A stretch of 64,000 nt of DNA, from positions 310,001 through 374,000 of the forward strand of contig CAVOWL010000006.1 of the NCBI GenBank assembly GCA_963700105.1, in the 5' to 3' direction. The notes under the pieces were generated by a model. It was not told where the DNA came from and ran no database searches. It saw only the letters and a list, made by a program, of their open reading frames with translations. Below are positions 8,259 through 16,143 of the stretch, piece after piece; the stretch's first letter is position 1, and every line of letters begins with the position of its first letter. This DNA is from CAVUWL01 sp963700105. Its GTDB lineage: Bacteria; Actinomycetota; Thermoleophilia; Solirubrobacterales; 70-9. Position numbers and translations under genes: made by a program.

Positions 8259-9202
8259 AGAGCCGGATCCAAAAGCAGCTTGCCACTGCTGCGGCGAGCG
8301 ATCAGATCGCTGTGAGCCCGCGCCGCTTCTGAGAGCGGGTAGACATCGCCGATCGTTACCTCGAGCTGACCTTTGGCGACCGCCCCGAAGAGCTCGCCGA
8401 TCATCGCTGCAATCAGCTCCTGGCGCGCCATCAGGTGCACGAGCCAAAAACCGATCACCGCCTTGGAGCCGCGCAGCAGGGCGGCGGTGGAGACTTGGCG
8501 CTGCTCGCGCGAGGCGATCCCGAAGACGACCATTCTTCCCAACGGTGCGAGCACCGAGAGCTCGGCGTCAAAAGCCTCACCACCGCTCATGTGCAAGATC
8601 GCGTCAACCCGCTCGCCGCCGTTGGCCGCGAGGATTGCCCCGCGCAGGTCCTCGGCCCGCGAGTCGACCGTCGCATCGGCGCCGAGGCGCTCTACCAGAG
8701 CCCGCTTCTCGGGGCTGGAGGCAAGCCCGATCACCCGCGCGCCAGCGCGCTTTGCCAGCTGCACCGAGAGGCTGCCGGTGCCTCCCGCCGCCGCCTCGAT
8801 CAAGACCGTCTCGCCGGGCTCGACCCTGGCGCAGCGGCTCACCAATGCCATCGCCGTGAGCCCCCCCAAAAGCAGCGCCGCGGCCTGGTCGTCGTCGACC
8901 CCATCGGGAACCGGGATCAGGAGCGCCTCATTGACGGCGACCCTCTCGGCGTAGCCGCCATTCATCAGTAGCGCCGCCACCCGTCGACCGTCGGGGGTGC
9001 GTCCGCTGACCTCGGCGCCGGGAATCATCGGCAATGCCTGCTCGGCGAGGTAATCGTTGCGGGTGGCGTGGGTGTCGGCGAAGTTGATCCCGCTGCGCGC
9101 CACCTCCAACACGACCTCACCCTCACCGGGCACCGGATCAGCAAGCTCAAGGTGGCGAAGCACCTCGGGCCCACCGAACTCCTCGATTTGAATCGCTCTC
9201 AT
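8255..9202 (-). CDS. NAD(P)H:quinone oxidoreductase-like zinc-independent MDR protein
   Basis: 315 residues, ATG start. Medium-chain dehydrogenase/reductase of the quinone oxidoreductase group: N-terminal GroES-like domain (MRAIQIEEFGGPEVLRHLEL; RSGINFADTH), nucleotide-binding Rossmann domain with EAAAGGTGSLSVQLAKRAGARVI, and no catalytic or structural zinc cysteines. Typical length for the family (310-330). Probably reduces quinones or alkenals with NADPH. The stop overlaps the start of the DEAD-box helicase, an unrelated partner, so the pairing looks like co-expression rather than a pathway. Confidence 0.88.
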   Translation of the reverse strand: MRAIQIEEFGGPEVLRHLELADPVPGEGEVVLEVARSGINFADTHATRNDYLAEQALPMIPGAEVSGRTPDGRRVAALLMNGGYAERVAVNEALLIPVPDGVDDDQAAALLLGGLTAMALVSRCARVEPGETVLIEAAAGGTGSLSVQLAKRAGARVIGLASSPEKRALVERLGADATVDSRAEDLRGAILAANGGERVDAILHMSGGEAFDAELSVLAPLGRMVVFGIASREQRQVSTAALLRGSKAVIGFWLVHLMARQELIAAMIGELFGAVAKGQLEVTIGDVYPLSEAARAHSDLIARRSSGKLLLDPAL

Positions 9203-9240
9203 CGGCGCCCAGAGTCTCGCAGGACAAGCACTAAGCTGCC

Positions 9241-10176
9241 GTGCCGATGACGCTCACAGTGGTCGGATCAATCGCCTTTGACTCTGTCAAGACCCCCTTT
9301 GGGGAGCGCGAGCGGATGCTCGGCGGAGCCGCCGTTCACTTTTCTCTCGCCGCCAGCTTTTTCACCGAGGTGCGCCCGGTCGGCCCGGTCGGCGAGGATT
9401 TCGGCGCAGCCGAGTTCGAGGTATTGGAGCGACGCGGCGTCGTCACCGACGACATCGAGCGGATCGCCGGAGGAAAGTCCTTTTTCTGGCGCGGCCGATA
9501 TGAGTATGACCTGAACGTCGCCCACACCGAGGCGACCGAGCTGAACGTCTTCGGTGAATTCGAGCCGAAGCTCTCGGAGGCCTCAAAGGGCGCCGACGTA
9601 CTCTTTTTGGCAAATATCCAGCCCGAGCTGCAGCGCCAGGTCCGCGCCCAGTGCCGCGAGGCTCGATTCAGCGCGCTGGACTCGATGAACCTCTGGATCG
9701 AGACCGCGAAAGGTTCGCTGCTGACCGCGATCGCCGAGGTTGACTGCGTGATCGTCAACGACGCCGAGATCCGCCAACTGACGGGCGAGTCCAATCTCGC
9801 CCGTGCCGCCCGCGCGGTGATGGCGCGCGGGCCCCGGGCGGTGGTCGCCAAGCAGGGCGAGTACGGCGCTGCGCTGTTCACCGAGGAGGGCTTCTTCGCC
9901 CTGCCAGGCTTCCCACTAGAGGATGTGCGGGACCCCACCGGTGCCGGCGACAGCTTCGCCGGTGGATTCCTCGGCTACCTGGACAGCCACGCCGGCGAGC
10001 TCGACCAAACCAGCCTCCGTCGCGCGATGGGCTACGGCACCGTCCTGGCCTCCTTTAACGTCGAGGAGTTTGGCACCGAGCGCGTCTCGCGACTGAGCCG
10101 AGCTGAGATCGATCAGCGCCTGGCCAGATTGCACGAAATGACTCAGTTCGAGCCGCTGCCCGCCGCGGCTCAGTAG
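9241..10176 (+). CDS. PfkB-family carbohydrate/nucleoside kinase
   Basis: 311 residues from GTG; an ATG two codons later would also serve. It has the N-terminal glycine pair region (ERMLGGAAVHFSLAASFF), substrate-region DLNVAHTE, and the PfkB signature 2 DPTGAGDSFAGGFLGYL with the catalytic Asp in GAGD. It starts directly at the first strand (MTLTVVGSIAFDSVKTPFG), a pattern seen in a conserved PfkB subgroup of high-GC Gram-positives. Substrate cannot be assigned: adenosine, ribokinase-like or sugar are all possible. No sugar transporter is adjacent. Its stop is 87 bp before citrate synthase, and that gap carries a GATACT -10-like box at 10223-10228, so the two are probably separately expressed. 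Confidence 0.85.
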   Translation: MPMTLTVVGSIAFDSVKTPFGERERMLGGAAVHFSLAASFFTEVRPVGPVGEDFGAAEFEVLERRGVVTDDIERIAGGKSFFWRGRYEYDLNVAHTEATELNVFGEFEPKLSEASKGADVLFLANIQPELQRQVRAQCREARFSALDSMNLWIETAKGSLLTAIAEVDCVIVNDAEIRQLTGESNLARAARAVMARGPRAVVAKQGEYGAALFTEEGFFALPGFPLEDVRDPTGAGDSFAGGFLGYLDSHAGELDQTSLRRAMGYGTVLASFNVEEFGTERVSRLSRAEIDQRLARLHEMTQFEPLPAAAQ

Positions 10177-10263
10177 CCGCGCGGGTTAGCCGCTGGGCAA
10201 CAAGCCGGACGAGCTGAACTGCGATACTGGCGACTCCAGCCAAGACCAGCTCGAGGAGGGGTG

Positions 10264-11664
10264 ATGGCCACCGAGCAACAGATCAAAAACGCAAACGCCG
10301 ACGGCGCGAGCAGGTCGGATTCGGAGTCATTGTCCGTCACCGACAACCGCACGGGGAAGACCTATGAGCTGCCGATCCTCGACGGGACCGTGCGCGGAAT
10401 CGACCTGCGCCAGATAAAGGTCTCCGATCAGGACTTCGGGCTGATGTCCTATGACCCGGCCTTTACCAACACCGCATCGTGTCGCTCAGCGATCACCTAC
10501 ATCGACGGCGACGCGGGAATCCTCGAACACCGCGGCTACTCAATCGAGCAGCTTTGTGAGCGTTCCAATTTCCTCGAGGTCGCCTACCTTCTGATCTTCG
10601 GTGAGCTGCCGACCGGACCGCAGCTGGACCGATGGACCCACGACATCACCCACCACACCTTTGTCCACGAGGATCTAAAGCAGCTGTTTGAGGGCTTTCG
10701 CTACGACGCCCACCCGATGGGAATGCTGCTCGCGGGGGTCGGCGCGCTCTCCACCTTCTACCCCGACGCAAAGCAGATCGGCGACCCCGAAGAGCGCTAC
10801 ATGGCGGCGGTGCGACTGATCGCCAAGGTCCCGACCCTGGCCGCCTTCTCCTACCGACACAACATGGGCCTGCCCTACGTCTACCCCGATAACGAGCTCA
10901 AGTTCGCCGAGAACTTCCTCTCGATGATGTTCAAGAAGACCGAGATGCGGTTCAAGCCAGATCCACGCCTGTCGCGGGCGCTTGACGTGCTGTTCATCCT
11001 GCATGCCGACCACGAACAGAACTGCTCGACCAATGCCGTGCGCGGTGTTGGTTCCTCCGATGTCGACCCCTACTCGGCGGTTGCGGCCGGGGTGGCCGCG
11101 CTCTACGGACCGCTGCACGGCGGCGCCAACGAGGCGGTGCTGCGGATGCTGCGGCGGATCGAGAACCCCGGAAACATCCCCGATTTCCTCGAGCGGGTGA
11201 AGGCGCGCGAGGAGAAACTGATGGGCTTCGGTCATCGCGTCTATAAGAACTACGATCCGCGCGCCCGGATCATCCAGCAGCATATGGACGAGGTGTTCGA
11301 GGCCACCGAGTACAACTCGGTGGTCGAGATCGCCCGCGAGCTGGAGAAACGAGCGCTCGAGGACGACTACTTCACCTCGCGAAAGCTCTACCCCAACGTC
11401 GACTTCTACTCGGGGATCATCTACGAGGCGCTTGAGATACCAGCCGAGATGTTCACCGTGATATTTGCGATCCCGCGCACCGCGGGCTGGATCTCCCAAT
11501 GGATGGAGATGCAGGAAGATCCGGAGAAGAAAATCGCCCGGCCCCGCCAGATCTATACCGGCGAGCGCGAGCGCGACTACGTGGGGATCGGCGACCGTGA
11601 GGGGCCCGAGAAGATCGTCGGCCCGCCGGCGCGGCGGCCAAAACGGCCCCGCCGGGGGGCATGA
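10264..11664 (+). CDS. gltA: Citrate synthase
   Basis: 466 residues. I prefer the ATG at 10264 over the GTG at 10261 because GAGGAGG ends about 5 bases before it. Condenses oxaloacetate and acetyl-CoA in the TCA cycle. Type II-like N terminus with a small beta domain (SVTDNRTGKTYELPILDG), then SYDPAFTNTASCRSAITYID, catalytic His in ILHADHEQN, second catalytic His in GPLHGGANEAVLRML, and the FGHRVYKNYDPRA segment around the catalytic Asp and CoA-binding region. The C-terminal tail is longer and basic (ARRPKRPRRGA). Followed by two small conserved unknowns that may be co-transcribed. Confidence 0.95.
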   Translation: MATEQQIKNANADGASRSDSESLSVTDNRTGKTYELPILDGTVRGIDLRQIKVSDQDFGLMSYDPAFTNTASCRSAITYIDGDAGILEHRGYSIEQLCERSNFLEVAYLLIFGELPTGPQLDRWTHDITHHTFVHEDLKQLFEGFRYDAHPMGMLLAGVGALSTFYPDAKQIGDPEERYMAAVRLIAKVPTLAAFSYRHNMGLPYVYPDNELKFAENFLSMMFKKTEMRFKPDPRLSRALDVLFILHADHEQNCSTNAVRGVGSSDVDPYSAVAAGVAALYGPLHGGANEAVLRMLRRIENPGNIPDFLERVKAREEKLMGFGHRVYKNYDPRARIIQQHMDEVFEATEYNSVVEIARELEKRALEDDYFTSRKLYPNVDFYSGIIYEALEIPAEMFTVIFAIPRTAGWISQWMEMQEDPEKKIARPRQIYTGERERDYVGIGDREGPEKIVGPPARRPKRPRRGA

Positions 11665-11689
11665 GCCGCTTTCACGTACGCTTTGGGCC

Positions 11690-12043
11690 GTGCCGCGATG
11701 GAAGCTGACGGTTCGCCACGGCTCTGAGGTTGCCCATCAGGAATTCGATGACCTCGACTCCGCGATCGCGGCGATGAAGCGTCAGGCAGAGGAAATCAGG
11801 GCTGAGGGACCGCTGGCACCGTCCTCGGCCCTGCGTGAGTTCGCCCCGGCCGACCAGGTTCATGCCCGCCTGCAGATTTCCGGCAGGCGGAGGCTGCACC
11901 GACCGAGCGCCGGAGTCGACGTGATGGGTGACGGCAGCCTGCTTGCCTTTCGCGGCACCCTGAGGCGCGAGGAGCTGGCGCCAGGCGATGCGAAATCGCC
12001 GTTTGAGGCGGTTCGCGACACGCTCTCGGAGCGACCGCGATGA
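11690..12043 (+). CDS. Conserved protein of unknown function
   Basis: 117 residues from the GTG at 11690. The region before it, in the same frame, lies inside citrate synthase and is not protein-like. The start PRWKLTVRHGSEV is followed by a helix (FDDLDSAIAAMKRQAEEI) and a two-part beta region (VHARLQISG...; GVDVMGDGSLLAFRG). Soluble, no signal peptide, no catalytic motif. It sits 25 bp after citrate synthase and overlaps the next gene by ATGA, so the three form an apparent operon. I recognise the general pattern as a small family of Solirubrobacterales-type genomes but cannot name it. Confidence 0.65.
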   Translation: MPRWKLTVRHGSEVAHQEFDDLDSAIAAMKRQAEEIRAEGPLAPSSALREFAPADQVHARLQISGRRRLHRPSAGVDVMGDGSLLAFRGTLRREELAPGDAKSPFEAVRDTLSERPR

Positions 12044-12357
12044 GCGACTCCGAGACCGAGGTCCCCAAGGGCAGCTACGCCGCCGGCAATCGGATCAAGT
12101 TGCCGGCGGGGGCCGAGCCACCCTTCGTTGTCTTCATCAACGGCGTCCAGCAAAGCGAGGACGTCGACTACCATGTCCGCGCTGGTGAGATCGTCTTCAC
12201 CCGGCCGATCATCAAGGAGAAGGTGGGTACCGGCCGTTGGCTCGCGATGTACCTCGGCCTCTTCGGCACCTACCGCAAGAACGAGACCGTAGATTTGCAG
12301 TTCGTCCGCGGCGGCAAGACGACGCTGGTTGACAACCTTGCGATCAGAGCCGAGTGA
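12040..12357 (+). CDS. Small beta-rich conserved protein with phage-tail-fibre-like motif
   Basis: 105 residues, ATG overlapping the previous stop. The centre, PFVVFINGVQQSEDVDYHV followed by GEIVFTRPI, looks like the 'fvNGv.q..g.DYtv.g..ItFt..p' strand pair found in many phage tail-fibre and baseplate proteins. No other phage gene is nearby. The rest (GRWLAMYLGLFGTYRKNETVDLQF) continues as beta strands. Location after citrate synthase and the unknown at 11690 suggests a housekeeping or envelope role in this lineage. Function unknown. Confidence 0.65.
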   Translation: MSDSETEVPKGSYAAGNRIKLPAGAEPPFVVFINGVQQSEDVDYHVRAGEIVFTRPIIKEKVGTGRWLAMYLGLFGTYRKNETVDLQFVRGGKTTLVDNLAIRAE

Positions 12358-12360
12358 TCG

Positions 12361-13317
12361 CTACCTGAAGACATAGAGCAGGAGGAAGGCGACCAGCACG
12401 AAGCTGGCGCCTCCGGCGATCATCCCCTTGTCCTCGGCGACGATCGCGGCGGTCGAGCGCTCATCGGAGCGGTCATAGATCAGGTAGAGGTAGCGAAAGA
12501 TGCAGTACATGGCCGGGGGGATTGTCAGCATCATTCGGCTTCCGATCAGAGGCGAGTTGACGGTGTAGATCGCATAGCTGATCACGGTTCCGGTGGTGAC
12601 TAGGGAGACCATCTGATCGAGGAACGGCAGCGAGTAGTGCTCTAGGACCGGGCGACTGCTGGCGCCCTCGTGCAGCTCTGAGACCGCCTCCTGACGTCGC
12701 TTGGTCACGCCAAGAAAGAGGGCGAGCATGCCGGTGCAAAGAATCAGCCACTCCGAAGCGTGAGCGCCAACCGCGCTGGCGCCCGCCGCGACCCGCAAGA
12801 TGAAGAGCCCGGCCAGGGTCATCACGTCGACAATCACCACCTGCTTGAGGCCAAAGCTATAGGCCAGTTGGGCGATGCCGTAGCCGACCACCATCAGCCC
12901 CACCTGCCAGTTGAGGGCCCCGAAGGCAAGGCCGATTGCCGCCGCGGCGAGGATTGGGGAGATTGTCTTTGCGGCGCGCTCGGAGAGCTCGCCGGCGGCC
13001 AGCGGTCGCAGTCGCTTCTTGGGGTGGCGTCGGTCGAGTTCTATGTCAACCAAATCGTTGACGTAATACCCGGCGCTTGAGATCAGACAGAAGCAGATGA
13101 AGGCCAGGGTGGCCTCCACGATCTCGTGCGGATGGCTGAATTTGCCAGAGAAGAGCAGCCCGGCAAAGACGAAGACGTTCTTAATCCACTCGTGCGGGCG
13201 ACCGGTCTTGATCGCCGCGCGCAGGGGCGAGCGCCGTCGCATATCCCGCTCGGCGGAGGGCGCTCCGACCCCGGCTGGGACGGTCGGGTTTTCCGAAGTG
13301 ATGGTTTCCACGTGCAC
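12361..13317 (-). CDS. UbiA-family prenyltransferase, decaprenyl-phosphate phosphoribosyltransferase-like
   Basis: 318 residues from a GTG start; the first ~30 residues are a soluble tail. About eight or nine hydrophobic segments. The active-site motif NDLVDIELDRRHPKKR with RPLAAG just after it is the hallmark of the DPPR synthase branch (Rv3806c type), which moves 5-phosphoribose from PRPP to decaprenyl phosphate in the membrane, the first step toward decaprenyl-phosphoryl arabinose. The second Asp-rich region is YLIYDRSDE. Chain length of the lipid is not visible from sequence. It lies downstream of a two-component operon in the same direction (102 bp gap). A PAP2 phosphatase that could act in the next step lies at 58016-58510. 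Confidence 0.85.
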   Translation of the reverse strand: MHVETITSENPTVPAGVGAPSAERDMRRRSPLRAAIKTGRPHEWIKNVFVFAGLLFSGKFSHPHEIVEATLAFICFCLISSAGYYVNDLVDIELDRRHPKKRLRPLAAGELSERAAKTISPILAAAAIGLAFGALNWQVGLMVVGYGIAQLAYSFGLKQVVIVDVMTLAGLFILRVAAGASAVGAHASEWLILCTGMLALFLGVTKRRQEAVSELHEGASSRPVLEHYSLPFLDQMVSLVTTGTVISYAIYTVNSPLIGSRMMLTIPPAMYCIFRYLYLIYDRSDERSTAAIVAEDKGMIAGGASFVLVAFLLLYVFR

Positions 13318-13419
13318 GTACCCGCGGGCGGGCGCTAACCCCGCCGGCGAAGAGCTCCAGTCGCGAAAGGGTATCGCCGCCGCGGCTCGGACCCGCGCCG
13401 CGGCAATCTGAGCACCCCC

Positions 13420-14781
13420 TCAGCCACCATCGGGTAAGCGCACGCTGAAGCAAGCACCCCCGCCCGCGGCCCGCCCAACCGAGACCTGCCCACCCATCGC
13501 CTCGGTCAGCTCCCGGACTATCGCCAGCCCGAGTCCCGCCCCCTGCGCGGAGTCAGCACCCGAACGTGCCCGCAGGTAGAAGCGCTCAAAGGCCCGCGGC
13601 ATATCTGCGGGCGCTACCCCGGGACCACGGTCGCTGATCGTAATCGTCCCCGGCGCCACCGCCAGCGCCACCGCCTCCCCCGCCGGGCTGACCCGGATCG
13701 CATTCTCGAGGAGGTTGGAGACGACCTGAAGCAGACGACCGTGATCAGCCCTGGCGAGCGCCCGATCGCCGCTGACCTCCACCCGCACGCCGAGCTGGCG
13801 AGCCCGTGGGCCGAGGCGCTCCGCCGCCTCGTGCGCGAGCGCCGCCAGGTCGACCTCCTCGGACTTGATCTCCAGCACCCCCTGGCGCAGTCGAGCAAGG
13901 GCGAGCAGGTCCCCGACCATCCGCTCCAGCCGCTCTGACTCGCGACCAATCACCGCCGCTGCCCGACCCGGCTCGATCGTGCCGTCTTCGATCCCCTCCG
14001 CATAACCGCGGATCGAGGTCAATGGCGTGCGCAGATCGTGGGAGACCGAGAGCAGCACCGCGCGCTCGGCGTCACGCGCCTGGGTGAGCTGGGCCGACAT
14101 CTGGTTAAACGCCTCGGCCAGCTCACCGAGCTCCTCGGTCCCCTCCGGTGGCACCGGTTCGGGACGCTGCCCGCTCGCCAGCTCCCCAGCGGCGAGAGCC
14201 AGTCGGCGAAGCGGGCGGCTGAGACCGCGGGCGAGCAGTGCCGCGACCGCCGCGGCGACAAGGGCGGCAACCCCGCTGGCGATCAATAACGCCGAGAGGT
14301 AGCGGCGAAAGTCACCCCCCGAGACGAGATCGGGGCGGGTGAAAAGGGCGTAGGAGCCCCCGACCCGCCTCACCGCAAAGATCAGGCTATGGCCGCCGAT
14401 CTCTGCCGTACCGTTGGCGGCGCCGACCCGGCGCAGTTCGGCGACGGCCGCGGCGGGCAGGACCTTCGCGATCGCCGCCTGATCCAGTACTTCGAGCGGA
14501 CGCGGTTCGCCGGGGGGCGGCCCCGGACCGGCCGCCCCGTCCCCCCCGCCGCCCGGAGGAGCCTCGGGCGGCGGCCCGGCGGCGCCGAGGCTGGGGGTGC
14601 CGGAGGGTGGTAGGCGGCTGAAATGGGCCGAGAAGGCGTTTGCCTGGCGTTCGAGATCAAGGCGAATCGTGTCGCGAACGGCGTTTTTGGTCAGCACCAC
14701 GCCGAGCGCAAGCGAGGCGCCGACGCCGAGCAAAACCGTGCCGAGGATCGCGATGAAAAGGCGTGAGCGCAGCGAGCGCAT
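13420..14781 (-). CDS. Sensor histidine kinase, HAMP type, paralogue of the 1456-2931 system
   Basis: 453 residues, ATG start overlapping the regulator stop. TM1 about 8-30; extracytoplasmic domain 31-160 with a Pro/Gly-rich stretch at 58-95; TM2 about 161-185; HAMP about 185-238; HisKA His248 in SVSHDLRTPL; HATPase with VSNLLENAIRVSP, DRGPGVAP and GAGLGLAIVRELTEAMGG. Intact kinase. Ends with a typical FSVRLPDGG. Gene order on this strand is secreted protein, regulator, kinase, UbiA-type transferase. The low-complexity extracytoplasmic insert matches the composition of the neighbouring secreted protein, hinting that the two interact (inference). Confidence 0.92.
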   Translation of the reverse strand: MRSLRSRLFIAILGTVLLGVGASLALGVVLTKNAVRDTIRLDLERQANAFSAHFSRLPPSGTPSLGAAGPPPEAPPGGGGDGAAGPGPPPGEPRPLEVLDQAAIAKVLPAAAVAELRRVGAANGTAEIGGHSLIFAVRRVGGSYALFTRPDLVSGGDFRRYLSALLIASGVAALVAAAVAALLARGLSRPLRRLALAAGELASGQRPEPVPPEGTEELGELAEAFNQMSAQLTQARDAERAVLLSVSHDLRTPLTSIRGYAEGIEDGTIEPGRAAAVIGRESERLERMVGDLLALARLRQGVLEIKSEEVDLAALAHEAAERLGPRARQLGVRVEVSGDRALARADHGRLLQVVSNLLENAIRVSPAGEAVALAVAPGTITISDRGPGVAPADMPRAFERFYLRARSGADSAQGAGLGLAIVRELTEAMGGQVSVGRAAGGGACFSVRLPDGG

Positions 14782-15455
14782 CAGGCCTGCACCTTGTAGC
14801 CGATCCCTCGCACGGTCTCGATCAGGGTCGGGCGGGCGAGCTTGCGCCGCAGTTGAGCGACGTGAACGTCGACGGTTCTGGTGCCGCCCGCGAATTCACC
14901 CTTCCAGGCCAGCTCCAAGAGTCGCTCTCGACTGAGCACAATTCCCGGATGAGCCAGAAGCGCAGCCAGCAGATCAAACTCACGTGAGGTCAGCTCGACC
15001 GCCTGCCCGGCGACGCTGACGCTGCGCCCAGCCTGGTCGAGCTCGACGTCGGCCGCGATCAGTGTCTCGCCGTAGCTGCTCCCCGCAGGGGGCGAGGCAC
15101 GGCGCAGGATCGCCTTGACCCTTGCGATCAGCTCACGCGGGGAGAACGGCTTAACGACGTAGTCATCGGCCCCCGCCTCCAACCCCGCGACCCGATCAAC
15201 CTCATCCTCGCGGGCGCTGAGAATCAGAATTGGCACCCCGGTGCGAGCCCGCAACAAGCGGCAGACCTCAAATCCATCGATGCCAGGTAGGCCGATGTCA
15301 AGCACCACGAGGCGCACCGGATGGCGGGGCAGCTCGACCAGGGCCTGCTCTCCGTCACGCGCCCAAACGACGTCAAAACCCTCCCGTTTTAAGTAGGCGC
15401 GCACGAGCTCGGCTATCGCCTGCTCGTCCTCCACCACAAGCACCGAACCCCTCAT
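14781..15455 (-). CDS. OmpR/PhoB-family response regulator
   Basis: 224 residues, ATG start. Receiver with Asp10/Glu11, phospho-acceptor Asp53 (VLDIGLPGIDG), Ser80, Lys102 (DYVVKPFS); winged helix about 128-222 with LTSREFDLLAALLAHPG and ETVRGIGYKVQA at the end. Overlaps the kinase start by one base. An 11-bp perfect hairpin lies between it and the upstream secreted-protein gene, which may reduce read-through into this pair. Confidence 0.93.
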   Translation of the reverse strand: MRGSVLVVEDEQAIAELVRAYLKREGFDVVWARDGEQALVELPRHPVRLVVLDIGLPGIDGFEVCRLLRARTGVPILILSAREDEVDRVAGLEAGADDYVVKPFSPRELIARVKAILRRASPPAGSSYGETLIAADVELDQAGRSVSVAGQAVELTSREFDLLAALLAHPGIVLSRERLLELAWKGEFAGGTRTVDVHVAQLRRKLARPTLIETVRGIGYKVQA

Positions 15456-15492
15456 GCTCCTAGCCTCTCACTCGCCCTCCCCCTCAAAGATC

Positions 15493-15520
15493 GCGGGGCG
15501 ACCAACAGCGGTCGCCCCGC
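15493..15520 (-). terminator. Strong hairpin between secreted-protein gene and response regulator
   Basis: Perfect 11-bp stem (GCGGGGCGACC and its complement) with loop AACAGC. Lies just after the stop of the minus-strand gene 15536-16048 and 37 bases before the regulator start. The bases that follow on the minus strand (GATCTTTGAGG) are only mildly T-rich, so termination may be partial, giving more secreted protein than regulator mRNA. Confidence 0.6.
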
Positions 15521-15535
15521 GCTCCTTAGAGGTGA

Positions 15536-16048
15536 CTAGTTGCCGCCCACGGGAGGAGGCCCTGACGGGGCTCCGGCCGGCGGGGAGCCCTTCAACGCTT
15601 CACCGCTCGGGGGCACCATGATCGCCTTCGCCTCCGCGCCCACCGGAGCAGAGACCAAAACCGTTTCTCCGGCGGAGAGATCGCCGATCGTCTCACTCTT
15701 ACCGGGCCCTGCGAGCACCTTGGTGCCTTCGTTGAGGGCAATCGTCACCGAGTTGCCGTCGTTCTCAATCAGCGTGATCGAGCTGGCCCCCACCGAGCTG
15801 ATCTTGCCCTGGTCGAGGCGCAGCACTTCCTCCTGGCCGTTTTTTTGGAGGTGAAATTCGGCATAGGTGAGGCCCTTCATTGGGGGACCCATCAGCGGCG
15901 GTGGCCCGGGGTGAGAGAGGGAGCCCCCCGCGGCGCCTGAGCCCGCCTGGGATTCACCCTGGGCGGCGGCGACGCCGCCCACAACCAGGGCCGAAGCAAC
16001 GCCGATCATGACGATCGCTCGCAGCTGCTTTTTAACTATTTTCAACAT
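15536..16048 (-). CDS. Secreted protein paired with a two-component system
   Basis: 170 residues from the ATG at 16048, which has AAGGAGG about 5 bases upstream; a TTG eight codons earlier lies on top of that site and is rejected. Signal peptide 1-29 (KIVKKQLRAIVMIGVASALVVG...AAA). Mature part: Gly/Ser/Pro-rich start, then a compact beta domain about 65-145 (EEVLRLDQGKISSVGASSIT; NSVTIALNEGTKVLAGPG; AGETVLVSA) resembling DUF5666-type small barrels, then a Pro/Gly tail (PPAGAPSGPPPVGG). First gene of the operon that continues into regulator and kinase. Role unknown; could be a ligand-binding accessory or the main regulated product. Confidence 0.8.
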   Translation of the reverse strand: MLKIVKKQLRAIVMIGVASALVVGGVAAAQGESQAGSGAAGGSLSHPGPPPLMGPPMKGLTYAEFHLQKNGQEEVLRLDQGKISSVGASSITLIENDGNSVTIALNEGTKVLAGPGKSETIGDLSAGETVLVSAPVGAEAKAIMVPPSGEALKGSPPAGAPSGPPPVGGN

Positions 16049-16143
16049 CTCGACCTCCTTTTTGGATTTCAACCTACGTCGAGATCCTCAGGGGTTCGGG
16101 TTCGGGTTCGGTGAGGGGTTCGTAAGCGCCGTGTAAGGAGCTT

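Noticed and set aside
12040..12357. Prophage remnant
   Set aside because: Only a single beta-motif resembles phage tail proteins; neighbours are core genes in normal operons.
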